A program made the translations under genes and the position numbers. From Sandaracinus sp964481145 (lineage in GTDB: Bacteria > Myxococcota_A > Polyangia > Polyangiales > Sandaracinaceae), in NCBI GenBank assembly GCA_964481145.1, contig CAYZTA010000031.1:4270-68269 (forward strand): a stretch of 64,000 bases of DNA, written 5' to 3'. Below the pieces are notes generated by a model. The model saw nothing but the letters and a program-made list of their open reading frames with translations. It did no database searches and had not been told where the DNA came from. Positions 27,176-35,252 of this stretch are shown one piece after another. The stretch's first letter is position 1. Each line of letters starts with the position of its first letter.

Positions 27176-29089
27176 TTGTCCCGGGGGCTCGATTTGAGCC
27201 ACCCTTCGGGCGTGGGAGCCATCTCGATCACCATTGGACCTCTTGCGGGTGTACGCGAGCTGTCGTCGATGCGGCGCGATGAGCTCTTCGCAATGGGCGA
27301 AGAAGCTTCTGATTTGGCGCGCATCGTCGATCTCGGTGTGCCTGTGGGGGCCGTTTGGATTGTCGGACTTTCCGATGATGCCGAAGGGCGTGTGATGGCG
27401 GTCGTGAGTGCCGCGTTGGCGCTCGATTTTGCGCATCCTGTGGTCGAGCTCAGGTCATTTTTTCGCAACTATGCGCTTGCTCAAAGGCTCCAGCGCCTTT
27501 TCCCGGAACCCATTGTTTTGCGTCGCGGAGACGACGTGCGGCGCAGCGTTCGCGAGCTCTTCAGGTCGCTCGATTCCAGTGAAATGATGATCGCCCTCGG
27601 CGGATTACGAACCGATGTCGGGGTGCGAATCACCGTTCGCGAGGACGGGGCCGTGGGCCAGGTCGCGAGTATCGATCCCAGAAATGGCGACCCTGAAGTC
27701 GTCACGGTTTGGTCGGATTCGCGATTTTTATGGAAACTCGATCGAAAAACGATGCGCGTGCTCGACGAGCCTCCACCCCAAGAGCATGGTGGACTGACCC
27801 ACGATACGATCACGAAAGCGGCGGATCTTGCCGATCGCGCGCAGCTCGCGTTGGGGCGCCCGGTCGAGCTTTCTTTCGCACATGTGCGAGGTCGACTCGT
27901 CGTGCTGGGCGTTCGTCCCGTGAGCGTCGAGCCGTCCTTCAGCGATGCGACGTTTCGGCGGGTGGCTCTACTTTCCGCGGACGAAGGTGTCATCGCGCCG
28001 CTCGCCATCGATGCGCTCGATCGCGCGCTTCGCGCCTCGGATGCGTCCGTTGAGGAAGCCCGTGTGGCTCGGTTTTATGCGCGCGCTTATCGACGCGTCG
28101 ACGCGATGCCGAGCGCCGTATCGACAGGGGCCATGGGGGTCGATGGGCCGCGCACGTTTTTCACGCGCATGGCACGCAAAAGCGCGCGCGTCGCCACAGA
28201 TCTGACGCGACCGGTGGCTGCTGTTCGGGAGTTCGAGCGCTCGCTGACGATCCGATTTGCCGAATTCGATCGTCAAGACCGCGCGAGTGTCGATCGCGGC
28301 ATGCTGCTCGGTACGACCAGAGATCGTATGCGCACAGCGGTCGAAGCTCTGTCGCTGCTCGAGAGTGCGCGTGTGGCGACGTTCTCGGCGATGACGACAC
28401 TCGAAGCGATTGCGGGGCCACTTCCACAAGAATGCATTGACGCGCTCGCTGCGATTCGCCGCACTCGTGCGCGCCGTCACGCGGATGAACAATTGTTGCG
28501 TCTGGCCCATCATCTCGTCGATCAACTCGGTGAGATTCCAGAGACACATCGAATCCCACCAGCGCTCAGGCATCGTTGGGACGAAGTCCGACATACTCTC
28601 GGAGATTTGCGCCCACTCGGGGTCGATGTTCGTCCCCTTTCATATGGAAACGACGAACAGGTGTTACGAGCTGCGCTCGTCGATGCACTCCGGATTCCTC
28701 TCCATACAGAAGAAGACGCTCGCCGGGAAACGTTGCGTCGTTTGAGCGCCACGGTGCGCGCGCGGCCACTCGGCCGCGGGCGGGAGCTCCTCGTGAGTTC
28801 GATTGCGGTGGGGCTGGCGGAACTCGCAGAGATCAAAGGCCGCATCGGAGAAGCGCTGGCTGCATCGATGCTGAGGTTGCGTACGGGGGCGTGCCGTGTG
28901 GGCGCCCACCTCGTCGAGCTTGGGATGGTCGATGAGCCTGAAGATGCCCTTTATTTGGATCTGGCCGAGATCGAGGAGGCACTGGCCGGGGAACCAGGGG
29001 CTTATGCCTCACGGGTTCGATTGCGACGTGAGGCGGACGCGCGTTGGCGAAACTTTGAGCCACCGCGGCGACTTTTGGCGCGGATTTAG
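27176..29089 (+). CDS. PEP-synthase-like protein lacking the phosphohistidine and TIM-barrel domains
   Basis: A 637-residue protein related to phosphoenolpyruvate synthase/PPDK-type enzymes. Residues ~15-270 follow the ATP/pyruvate-binding domain in degenerate form: DLARIVDLGVPVGAVWIV, SVRELFRSLDSS, and the domain-closing GRLVVLGVRPVSVEPSF (compare the usual ...LQARPI). The C-terminal ~120 residues (GAHLVELGMVDEPEDALYLD, then EIEEALAGEP) match the linker that normally precedes the swivelling His domain, but the protein stops there: no TxGGxxxH motif and no PEP-binding barrel. It is therefore probably not a working dikinase. The start is uncertain (TTG 27176 or GTG 27212; no clear ribosome site). 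It lies between the thiolase and hydroxyacyl-CoA dehydrogenase genes. Confidence 0.6.
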   Translation: MSRGLDLSHPSGVGAISITIGPLAGVRELSSMRRDELFAMGEEASDLARIVDLGVPVGAVWIVGLSDDAEGRVMAVVSAALALDFAHPVVELRSFFRNYALAQRLQRLFPEPIVLRRGDDVRRSVRELFRSLDSSEMMIALGGLRTDVGVRITVREDGAVGQVASIDPRNGDPEVVTVWSDSRFLWKLDRKTMRVLDEPPPQEHGGLTHDTITKAADLADRAQLALGRPVELSFAHVRGRLVVLGVRPVSVEPSFSDATFRRVALLSADEGVIAPLAIDALDRALRASDASVEEARVARFYARAYRRVDAMPSAVSTGAMGVDGPRTFFTRMARKSARVATDLTRPVAAVREFERSLTIRFAEFDRQDRASVDRGMLLGTTRDRMRTAVEALSLLESARVATFSAMTTLEAIAGPLPQECIDALAAIRRTRARRHADEQLLRLAHHLVDQLGEIPETHRIPPALRHRWDEVRHTLGDLRPLGVDVRPLSYGNDEQVLRAALVDALRIPLHTEEDARRETLRRLSATVRARPLGRGRELLVSSIAVGLAELAEIKGRIGEALAASMLRLRTGACRVGAHLVELGMVDEPEDALYLDLAEIEEALAGEPGAYASRVRLRREADARWRNFEPPRRLLARI

Positions 29090-29121
29090 GAATTCCTGCG
29101 ATCCGCTCGACAGTTTCCCGT

Positions 29122-29142
29122 AGCGCTGGTACGCCCAGCGCT
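29122..29142. promoter_or_regulatory. Perfect 8-base inverted repeat upstream of the hydroxyacyl-CoA dehydrogenase gene
   Basis: AGCGCTGG (29122-29129) and CCAGCGCT (29135-29142) are a perfect inverted repeat with five bases between, in the 89-base gap before the GTG at 29179. There is no run of Ts after it, so it is more likely an operator (for example for a TetR- or GntR-type acyl-CoA regulator) than a terminator. The assignment to any regulator is a guess. Confidence 0.4.
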
Positions 29143-29178
29143 CCTCATAGGTGGCGTGGAACTTTTGGAGGCGAAACA

Positions 29179-30039
29179 GTGTCGGAGATCAAGATCTTCG
29201 GGGTCATTGGTGCGGGTCAGATGGGCGCTGGGATTGCGCAAGTGGCTGCACAAACAGGCTTTTCGGTGAAACTTCTCGACGCGAGCCCCGAGCTTGCGAA
29301 CAAAGGGCGTGATGGGATTGCAAAGCAACTCGCGCGTTCGGTCGAGAAAGGAAAGCTTCGGGAGGATGAAGCCTCAGCGACCATGGCACGGATCGCCGTG
29401 GCGGATGGCAATGGTGCGCTTTCGGAGTGCGACATCGTCGTTGAAGCCGCGACCGAACATCCGGAGCTGAAAAACCGAATCTTCGAATCTGCCGACGCCG
29501 CGATGAAGAAGGGCGCCATTCTCGCGAGCAACACCTCGAGCATTTCGATCACCAAGCTTGCCGCGAGGACGAAGCGTCCCGAAAACGTCATTGGCATGCA
29601 TTTCATGAATCCGGTGCCGGTCATGAAGCTCGTCGAGGTCATTCGCGCACTCCAGACGAGCGACGAGACCTATTCGAAGGTGAAGTCTCTCGCCGAGCGC
29701 ATGAACAAGACGGTGATCACCAGCAAGGACAGCCCTGGCTTCATCGTGAATCGAATGTTGATTCCGTTCCTCAATGAGGCGTGCTTTGCGCTCGCCGAAT
29801 CACTCGGCACACCAGAAGACATCGATCAGGGAGCCAAGCTCGGTCTCAATCATCCGCTTGGACCGCTGGCATTGGCGGATCTCATCGGTCTCGATACCTG
29901 TCTTGCGATCGCTGAGGTCTTGCACCGCGAGCTCGGTGACGACAAGTATCGACCGGCCCCTATTTTGCGCAATTATGTCGCCGCAGGGTGGCTTGGGCGC
30001 AAAACGGGCCGCGGCTTTTACAACTACGCGGGGGCGTGA
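29179..30039 (+). CDS. hbd: 3-hydroxybutyryl-CoA dehydrogenase
   Basis: Interconverts 3-hydroxybutyryl-CoA and acetoacetyl-CoA with NAD(P). The 286-residue protein begins with the Rossmann motif FGVIGAGQMGAGIAQVAA and has the catalytic region ASNTSSISITKLA, then GMHFMNPVPVMKLVE with the active-site His, and DSPGFIVNRMLIPFLNEA. The GTG start has a good ribosome site (TTGGAGG at about 29165-29171). The stop overlaps the start of the enoyl-CoA hydratase gene by one base (TGATG). Together with the thiolase upstream it fits a butyrate/crotonyl-CoA route. Confidence 0.95.
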   Translation: MSEIKIFGVIGAGQMGAGIAQVAAQTGFSVKLLDASPELANKGRDGIAKQLARSVEKGKLREDEASATMARIAVADGNGALSECDIVVEAATEHPELKNRIFESADAAMKKGAILASNTSSISITKLAARTKRPENVIGMHFMNPVPVMKLVEVIRALQTSDETYSKVKSLAERMNKTVITSKDSPGFIVNRMLIPFLNEACFALAESLGTPEDIDQGAKLGLNHPLGPLALADLIGLDTCLAIAEVLHRELGDDKYRPAPILRNYVAAGWLGRKTGRGFYNYAGA

Positions 30040-30824
30040 TGAGCGTGCGCTCTTTTGTCCGACTCGAGGTTGAAGACTCGGTTGCGATCCTGACGATCGA
30101 TCGTCAGGACAAACTCAATGCTCTGAATGCGCAGGTCCTCGCGGAGATCGCCGATGCGGCTCAGGAGGTGCGAATTTCGCAAAATGTGCGCTGCCTCGTC
30201 GTGACGGGAGCCGGGGAAAAGGCGTTCGTTGCGGGGGCCGATATCTCCGAGATGGAGTCGATGCGCCTCGATCAGGCGCTCGCCTTCGCACGCGCAGGGC
30301 ATGCTGCGTTCGATGCGCTCGATGCCCTGCCTTTCCCAGTCATCGCTGCGGTGCAGGGATTTGCGCTCGGCGGGGGCACCGAGCTCGCTCTCGCGTGTGA
30401 TTTCATTTATGCATCGGAGAAGGCCAAGTTCGGCCAGCCTGAGGTCAAGCTCGGTGTGATTCCGGGGTTTGGCGGCACTCAGCGCCTTTTGCGACGGGTT
30501 GGAAATGCCCATGCTCGCGAGCTCGTGTACTCGGGGACGATCATCGATGCCGCCGAGGCACTTCGGATAGGCCTCGTCAACCGCGTGTTTCCTCCCGCGG
30601 AGCTCATGAACGGAGTGCGAGCGACCGCGAAGAACATCGCGCAGATGGCTCCGTTGGCGGTCGCGGAGGCGAAGAAGGTCATGCGCGAGGGGGAAGGGCG
30701 TCTGCTCCATGACGCCAATCAGCTTGAAATCTGGGGATTTGCAGGCTGTTTCGAGACTGAAGACCAAAAAGAAGGCATGCGCGCTTTCATTGAGAAGCGC
30801 GCGGCTGCGTTCAAGGCCGAGTAG
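30039..30824 (+). CDS. Enoyl-CoA hydratase (crotonase family)
   Basis: A 261-residue crotonase-fold enzyme that hydrates trans-2-enoyl-CoA to 3-hydroxyacyl-CoA. The oxyanion-hole segments are visible as KAFVAGADISEM and VQGFALGGGTELALACD, with the two catalytic glutamates expected in GGGTELA and in GQPEVKLGVIPGFGG. I start at ATG 30039, which overlaps the upstream stop codon; the longer frame would run into the dehydrogenase gene. Its context (thiolase, Hbd) supports a short-chain specificity such as crotonyl-CoA. Confidence 0.93.
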   Translation: MSVRSFVRLEVEDSVAILTIDRQDKLNALNAQVLAEIADAAQEVRISQNVRCLVVTGAGEKAFVAGADISEMESMRLDQALAFARAGHAAFDALDALPFPVIAAVQGFALGGGTELALACDFIYASEKAKFGQPEVKLGVIPGFGGTQRLLRRVGNAHARELVYSGTIIDAAEALRIGLVNRVFPPAELMNGVRATAKNIAQMAPLAVAEAKKVMREGEGRLLHDANQLEIWGFAGCFETEDQKEGMRAFIEKRAAAFKAE

Positions 30825-30827
30825 CTC

Positions 30828-31571
30828 TCAGCGAGCACCATAGCCGCATCGACTGACGAGAGTTCGAGGCAAATGCCATCCTCCGAGTTCGAGCTCGGAG
30901 GATGTCTCGAATGCGCGCGCGGCACGTGCGGAAAGAGATTCTTCGAAGCGCTCCCGCGCGAGGGTGCAATTTCCGCTTGCAGCATGGAGCTCTGATTCGA
31001 GCTCCAACGACTCTGGGAGCGGAGCGCCGAGCTCGATGGCGAGCTCGAGCTGGGCTCGAGCCAAGGCAAGATCATTTCGTTCGCGGGCTGCCCAAGCAGC
31101 GGCGAGCCAGGCATGATTATCCCAAGGATCGATGCGGAGGCGCCAGGTGATGGCGCTTTGATCGGCATATGGAATCTCGCTGGAATCGATGCGCGTGAAT
31201 CGAACGATCGCAATCCCCAAGATCAAAATCGCAACGATGATGATTCCAGGCCATCTGTTCGAATGGGTGGAGATCTCCGGAGGTGCCTCAGGTTTTTCGA
31301 TGCTGCGGCGGGACATGCGCGAAGCAACGAATGCGGCGAGGACACAGAATATCGCAGCAAGATGGTGTGCGAAGCCATTCGGGGTGTCGGTCCAATAAGG
31401 CCCAAGAGCGGTTCGGCCCAAGAACCATGCGAGTGCCATGGCTGCTGGCTCCACGAGCCAGGCCGACGAACTCTTCGCGAGCGCGCGGTGCATGGCGATG
31501 GGAGTGAGGCACGAGAGGGCCCACGAGACGATCGGACGAAGCCAAGCCTCTTCGATCGGGATCGGATCCAT
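30828..31571 (-). CDS. Membrane protein with a C-terminal helical-repeat region
   Basis: A 247-residue protein I cannot assign to a family. It has about four hydrophobic segments in its first ~130 residues (for example AMALAWFLGRTALG, LAAIFCVLAAFVAS and IIIVAILILGIAIVRF), then a soluble C-terminal part of ~110 residues rich in Ala/Leu/Glu with TPR-like pattern (NHAWLAAAWAARERNDLALA). The N-terminus is slightly amphipathic and may be cytosolic. It follows exonuclease III on the same strand with one base between stop and start, and converges on the enoyl-CoA hydratase gene. Confidence 0.6.
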   Translation of the reverse strand: MDPIPIEEAWLRPIVSWALSCLTPIAMHRALAKSSSAWLVEPAAMALAWFLGRTALGPYWTDTPNGFAHHLAAIFCVLAAFVASRMSRRSIEKPEAPPEISTHSNRWPGIIIVAILILGIAIVRFTRIDSSEIPYADQSAITWRLRIDPWDNHAWLAAAWAARERNDLALARAQLELAIELGAPLPESLELESELHAASGNCTLARERFEESLSARAARAFETSSELELGGWHLPRTLVSRCGYGAR

Positions 31572-31572
31572 G

Positions 31573-32352
31573 TCAGTCCGAGAACGTGGCGATGACAGGG
31601 GCGTGATCCGAAGGTTGCTTTCCTTTTCGTTCGTCGCGATCGATCCGCACCTCGACGAGACGTTTTGCGAGCGGCTCGGTGACGTCGATATGATCGATCC
31701 TCACGCCGTCATTTTTCGGAAACGCGAGCTGTTGATAGTCCCAGTACGAGTAGAGATTGCCGTCATTGGGCCGCAAATGCCGTAACGAATCGGTGAATCC
31801 GAACGCGCGAATCTCGGCAAGCGCAGCCCTCACTTCGGGACGGCAGAGCACGGTGTCGGCCCACGCTTCGACATTGCGAACATCGAGATCGGTCGGCGCG
31901 ACGTTGAAGTCGCCGCAGAGCGCGATCGGCTCAGCAGGCGAATGTTCGCGCATAAGTTTTCGTGCGAGGCGCCGCATCCACTCGAGCTTGTATTGATACT
32001 TCGGGGAACTCGGCTCGCCACCATTGGGGAAATAAGCTGAAAAGATGCGGATTCCGTCGATCCTTGCGGAGATCAGCCGCGCCTGCGGATCATCTTCTCC
32101 ATCCGCGATCCCCCGCCGAACGTCTTCTGGTTCTTTTCGACTCAGGATCGCGACCCCATGATAAGCCTTCTGCCCCACACAGACGGCGTGGTAACCTGCA
32201 TTCCGGATCGAGTCCCAGGGGAACTTTTCGTCCTCTACTTTGAGTTCTTGAAGACAAAGGACATCCGGTTCGTGTCGTGCGAGGAGAGCGAGCAAACGAT
32301 CATGTCGAGCCCTGACGGAGTTCACGTTCCAAGTCACGATTTGGAGAGGCAC
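31573..32352 (-). CDS. xth: Exodeoxyribonuclease III
   Basis: A 259-residue AP endonuclease/3'-5' exonuclease of DNA base-excision repair. The full set of family motifs is present: QIVTWNVNSVRARHDRLLAL, CLQELKVEDEKFP (metal-binding Glu), YHGVAILSR, the GDFNVAPTDLDV Asp/Asn pair, FTDSLRHLRP, YSYWDYQ, RIDHIDVTEPLA, and the C-terminal catalytic SDHAPV. I begin at GTG 32352, which yields MPLQIVTWNVN; a longer open frame upstream is unrelated leader sequence that would cross the exopolysaccharide promoter. It is divergent from the exopolysaccharide operon. Confidence 0.94.
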   Translation of the reverse strand: MPLQIVTWNVNSVRARHDRLLALLARHEPDVLCLQELKVEDEKFPWDSIRNAGYHAVCVGQKAYHGVAILSRKEPEDVRRGIADGEDDPQARLISARIDGIRIFSAYFPNGGEPSSPKYQYKLEWMRRLARKLMREHSPAEPIALCGDFNVAPTDLDVRNVEAWADTVLCRPEVRAALAEIRAFGFTDSLRHLRPNDGNLYSYWDYQQLAFPKNDGVRIDHIDVTEPLAKRLVEVRIDRDERKGKQPSDHAPVIATFSD

Positions 32353-32463
32353 GGTCGCGGATCTAGCGCGTCCTGCTGCGAAGGGAAAGCCGGTCTGAAT
32401 GCATCTCGACCCACTTGCAACCGATGTTGAGGAGAACCAGAGAAATGCTGCTTTCTCGCATCG

Positions 32464-32492
32464 TTGACACCCTCTCCGGGCATTCGTATAGT
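32464..32492 (+). promoter_or_regulatory. Sigma-70-type promoter of the exopolysaccharide operon
   Basis: TTGACA (32464-32469) and TATAGT (32487-32492) are separated by exactly 17 bases, giving a perfect -35 and a five-of-six -10 element. Transcription would start near 32499, about 24 bases before ATG 32523, with AGGAGG at 32511-32516 in between. This supports 32523 as the start of the first gene and marks the entry into the exopolysaccharide locus. Confidence 0.75.
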
Positions 32493-32522
32493 CGCCGCAC
32501 CTCGACGATGAGGAGGGGTCGA

Positions 32523-33143
32523 ATGGGTGTCGGCAAAAGCGCGATGGCTGCGATACTGATGACAGCCTCGCTTGGCGGGATAGGCTACGGCGCCCGCAAT
32601 TACGTTGCAGCCCAAGATGAGGCCGATCCAGAAGCCGAAGAAAGGCAGCCACCTCCCGCAGGTGAAATTTCTGCGAGGCGGCGTGCCGAGTTGACTCCGG
32701 AAGAGCAGATCGGTGAGGCTCAGCGCATCGAAGAGCGAGGAACTCAGCTCAGCCGACGAGTCACATCCATGCTCGACGAGGCTCGACGCGAAAGTGACGT
32801 CATTCGCGTCACGTGCTTGGATGACAAGCTGACGCAGATCAATGCGCACCGTCGTACTCTTTCTTCTCGCGCCGAAAGCTTGCGAGAAGCGACTCAGGTC
32901 GCCGACGAAGGACGCAGGAACCACGAATTCACAGTGATCTCGGTACTTTCTCAAAACCTGACTGAACTCGAGCGCGGTGCCAACGAATGCATCGGTCAGG
33001 ATCTTTTCGAGACCGGAAATACACGGGTGACGACCACGATCGATCCACAAACTCCCGATGACGACCCGAGTGTGCTTGCCCAGCCGTCGGAGCCGGATGT
33101 TCCCTTCATCCCGCCGCCGCCCAGCGAGCCTGAAGGGCCCTGA
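32523..33143 (+). CDS. Exported coiled-coil protein, first gene of the exopolysaccharide operon
   Basis: A 206-residue protein of unknown function. The ATG at 32523 has AGGAGG six bases upstream and lies just inside the mapped promoter. An N-terminal signal-like segment (SAMAAILMTASLGGIGYG) leads to an acidic, Pro-rich stretch, then a ~110-residue helical region likely to form a coiled coil (IGEAQRIEERGTQLSRRV and SLREATQVADEGRRNHEFT), with two cysteines (TCLDD, NECIGQD). The tail is Pro-rich. It is probably periplasmic and may help the export machinery encoded downstream. The outer-membrane barrel gene follows by 47 bases. Confidence 0.65.
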   Translation: MGVGKSAMAAILMTASLGGIGYGARNYVAAQDEADPEAEERQPPPAGEISARRRAELTPEEQIGEAQRIEERGTQLSRRVTSMLDEARRESDVIRVTCLDDKLTQINAHRRTLSSRAESLREATQVADEGRRNHEFTVISVLSQNLTELERGANECIGQDLFETGNTRVTTTIDPQTPDDDPSVLAQPSEPDVPFIPPPPSEPEGP

Positions 33144-33190
33144 CCGGGCACGTTTGATCAATCGATTGTGCCCTAGGGGGATCCCGGTAG

Positions 33191-34564
33191 ATGTTTCTTT
33201 CGAATTTATTTCGTAGCGTTCGAAGCGCTCTTGTTGTCGGCGTCGCATGTGCATTGCTTTGCGTCGCATATGGCTGGATAGGTGCCATTCCGGCCAAGGC
33301 GCAGGGGTGGCTTACAGACCGTACGCGCACCGAAGGTCCAGGAATTCGTCTCGGAGATTTCGAACTGCACCCAGGTATCGGAGTCGAGATTGGGTACGAT
33401 TCGAATCTCTATTACACCTCCGATGAACCGCCCCCTGGGCTGCCATCTCGTGTGGACAGTGCGATCCTGCGGGTGACGCCGCACTTGCTCTTCAGCACGA
33501 TTGGTGCTGAGCGTTCACGTGAAGGGGAAGGTCGAGCAGATCAACCGAACGTCATATTCCGAGGTGGTGTTTCGGCCTCATATTATGAGTTTTTTGCGGA
33601 TGAGCGCCGGCGCAACGTGAGCGTGGATGCGGGATTGAATCTCACGCTTTTCCCCACAGGGCCGGTTTCGATCATTTTGTACAACGATTTCAGTCGTGGG
33701 ATTCGACCGTTCACTGAAAATACGTTCGAAACTTCGACTGCCCGCGACCAAAACCGTGGTGGAATCAATTTCATCTTCTCGACCCCTGGAGACATTCTCC
33801 AGGTGCGTACGGGATATCGTTTCGGTCTCGACTACTTCGAGAGCCGCGCGTTTCAGTATGGCAATAACTTCCAGCATCGAGTCGAGTTGCAGGAGACCTT
33901 TCGGTTCTTTCCGCAGACCGCGATCGTTCACGAGACATCCGTTGAATTCAGGGATTATTTCGAATCGCGCATGGGGCCGACGGCAGTCTTCGACAACACG
34001 GTCGTCACCACGCAGCTTGGTCTGAATGGCGCGATCACACCGGAGATTTCGGTCCTGGCCATGGCTGGGTATGCGGCAGGGTTCTTCGATTCGAATATCG
34101 TCGGGTACGATCAGGATTTCGAATCATTCATTGCTCATGCACAGCTGACGTGGCGGATCGATCCCAATGCGAGATTGCTCGTGGGCTATCGACGAAGCTT
34201 CAATCCTTCGTTCATCGGTAATTTTTATAGTCAAGATCGAGGCTATGCCTCGTTCCAGATGACGCTCCTCGGGAGTCTTTTGTTGGGGCTCGAGGCAGGC
34301 GTGGCCTACTTGGATTTCGGACAACTCATCGCGCCAGACGGGTCTCTGCTTGGTTCGAGCACGGAACGCGAAGACATTCGTGTGGATGCTTCGATTTTTG
34401 CCGAATATCGCTTCACGAACTGGCTCGGAGTCAACGCGACGCTTTCGTATCTCGGAGATTTTACGGATTTCCAGTACAACGTGATGACCGCATCGAGTGC
34501 AATCCTCGATCCTGCGGGGTTCAACAAGTTTGAGGCATGGCTTGGCGTTCGTGTCTTCTATTGA
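33191..34564 (+). CDS. Outer-membrane beta-barrel protein of the polysaccharide export system
   Basis: A 457-residue outer-membrane protein. The signal peptide (about 1-37) ends in PAKAQG. The rest shows the alternating hydrophobic pattern of a large beta-barrel, with many aromatic residues (e.g. IGYDSNLYYTSDEP, FRDYFESRMGP, RLLVGYRRSFNPSF) and a C-terminal aromatic residue (LGVRVFY), the usual barrel-assembly signal. Comparable barrels encoded next to short Wza-type proteins in myxobacterial polysaccharide loci are thought to form the outer-membrane channel; this assignment is by context and pattern. The start is ATG 33191. Confidence 0.8.
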   Translation: MFLSNLFRSVRSALVVGVACALLCVAYGWIGAIPAKAQGWLTDRTRTEGPGIRLGDFELHPGIGVEIGYDSNLYYTSDEPPPGLPSRVDSAILRVTPHLLFSTIGAERSREGEGRADQPNVIFRGGVSASYYEFFADERRRNVSVDAGLNLTLFPTGPVSIILYNDFSRGIRPFTENTFETSTARDQNRGGINFIFSTPGDILQVRTGYRFGLDYFESRAFQYGNNFQHRVELQETFRFFPQTAIVHETSVEFRDYFESRMGPTAVFDNTVVTTQLGLNGAITPEISVLAMAGYAAGFFDSNIVGYDQDFESFIAHAQLTWRIDPNARLLVGYRRSFNPSFIGNFYSQDRGYASFQMTLLGSLLLGLEAGVAYLDFGQLIAPDGSLLGSSTEREDIRVDASIFAEYRFTNWLGVNATLSYLGDFTDFQYNVMTASSAILDPAGFNKFEAWLGVRVFY

Positions 34565-34630
34565 TTTGCTCCCCCTTGAACGAAGGAACGGTCCACGGCA
34601 ACTTTCCGAGTCGATGATTGGACCAAATCG

Positions 34631-35242
34631 ATGTTTGGGCTGAGGGGCACGGTTGTATCGTTCGTCCTTCTTCTCTCGATGGCGTACGGACTCTTCGCGG
34701 GGTGTGGCCCGAACGGCCGGATCGCGAGGCCCACGACCGTGCGGCAGAACGACACCTCGCTTGGAGTCGATGACGTCTTCGAAGTGCGAGTGTTCGGAGA
34801 AACTGAGCTCTCAGGGGCGTATCGAGTGGGTCAGGATGGAACGATCGACTTTCCGCTTGTCGGTGAGGTGAGCGTCCTGGGACAGGAGCCTCGTGCCGTG
34901 GCGGCACTCGTGGCGAGCCGGCTGCGCGAAAGCGGAGTGCTCGTTTCGCCGCAGGTTTCCGTGTTTGTTCGAGAGTACAATTCGAAACGTTTTTCTGTGC
35001 TGGGAGCGGTGGGCAATCCCGGAAATTTCGAAATGCGCAGCGGAATGACCGTCGTCCAAGCGATTGGGTTGGCGGGTGGGTTCAGCAGCTTGGCCAACCG
35101 CGATGGAACCTACGTGACACGGCAAGTGAACGGACAGGCGCAGCGCTTTTCTGTGCCCGTGGATCGGATCACATCGGGGCAAGAAGAGGATTTTCCGCTC
35201 CAGGCGCAAGATATCGTGTACGTGCCTGAGAGAATCTTCTGA
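34631..35242 (+). CDS. Polysaccharide export lipoprotein of the Wza (OPX) family, short form
   Basis: A 203-residue outer-membrane polysaccharide export protein. A signal peptide with lipobox-like LFAGC (Cys25) is followed by the poly-export domain (LGVDDVFEVRVFGETELSG, YRVGQDGTIDFPLVGEVSV) and an SLBB-like domain (FSVLGAVGNPGNFEMRSGMT, VVQAIGLAGGF). At this size it lacks the C-terminal domain that forms the outer-membrane helical pore in E. coli Wza, so it probably depends on the neighbouring beta-barrel for passage across the membrane. It starts at ATG 34631, 66 bases after the barrel gene. Confidence 0.92.
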   Translation: MFGLRGTVVSFVLLLSMAYGLFAGCGPNGRIARPTTVRQNDTSLGVDDVFEVRVFGETELSGAYRVGQDGTIDFPLVGEVSVLGQEPRAVAALVASRLRESGVLVSPQVSVFVREYNSKRFSVLGAVGNPGNFEMRSGMTVVQAIGLAGGFSSLANRDGTYVTRQVNGQAQRFSVPVDRITSGQEEDFPLQAQDIVYVPERIF

Positions 35243-35252
35243 GAGCTGAGCG

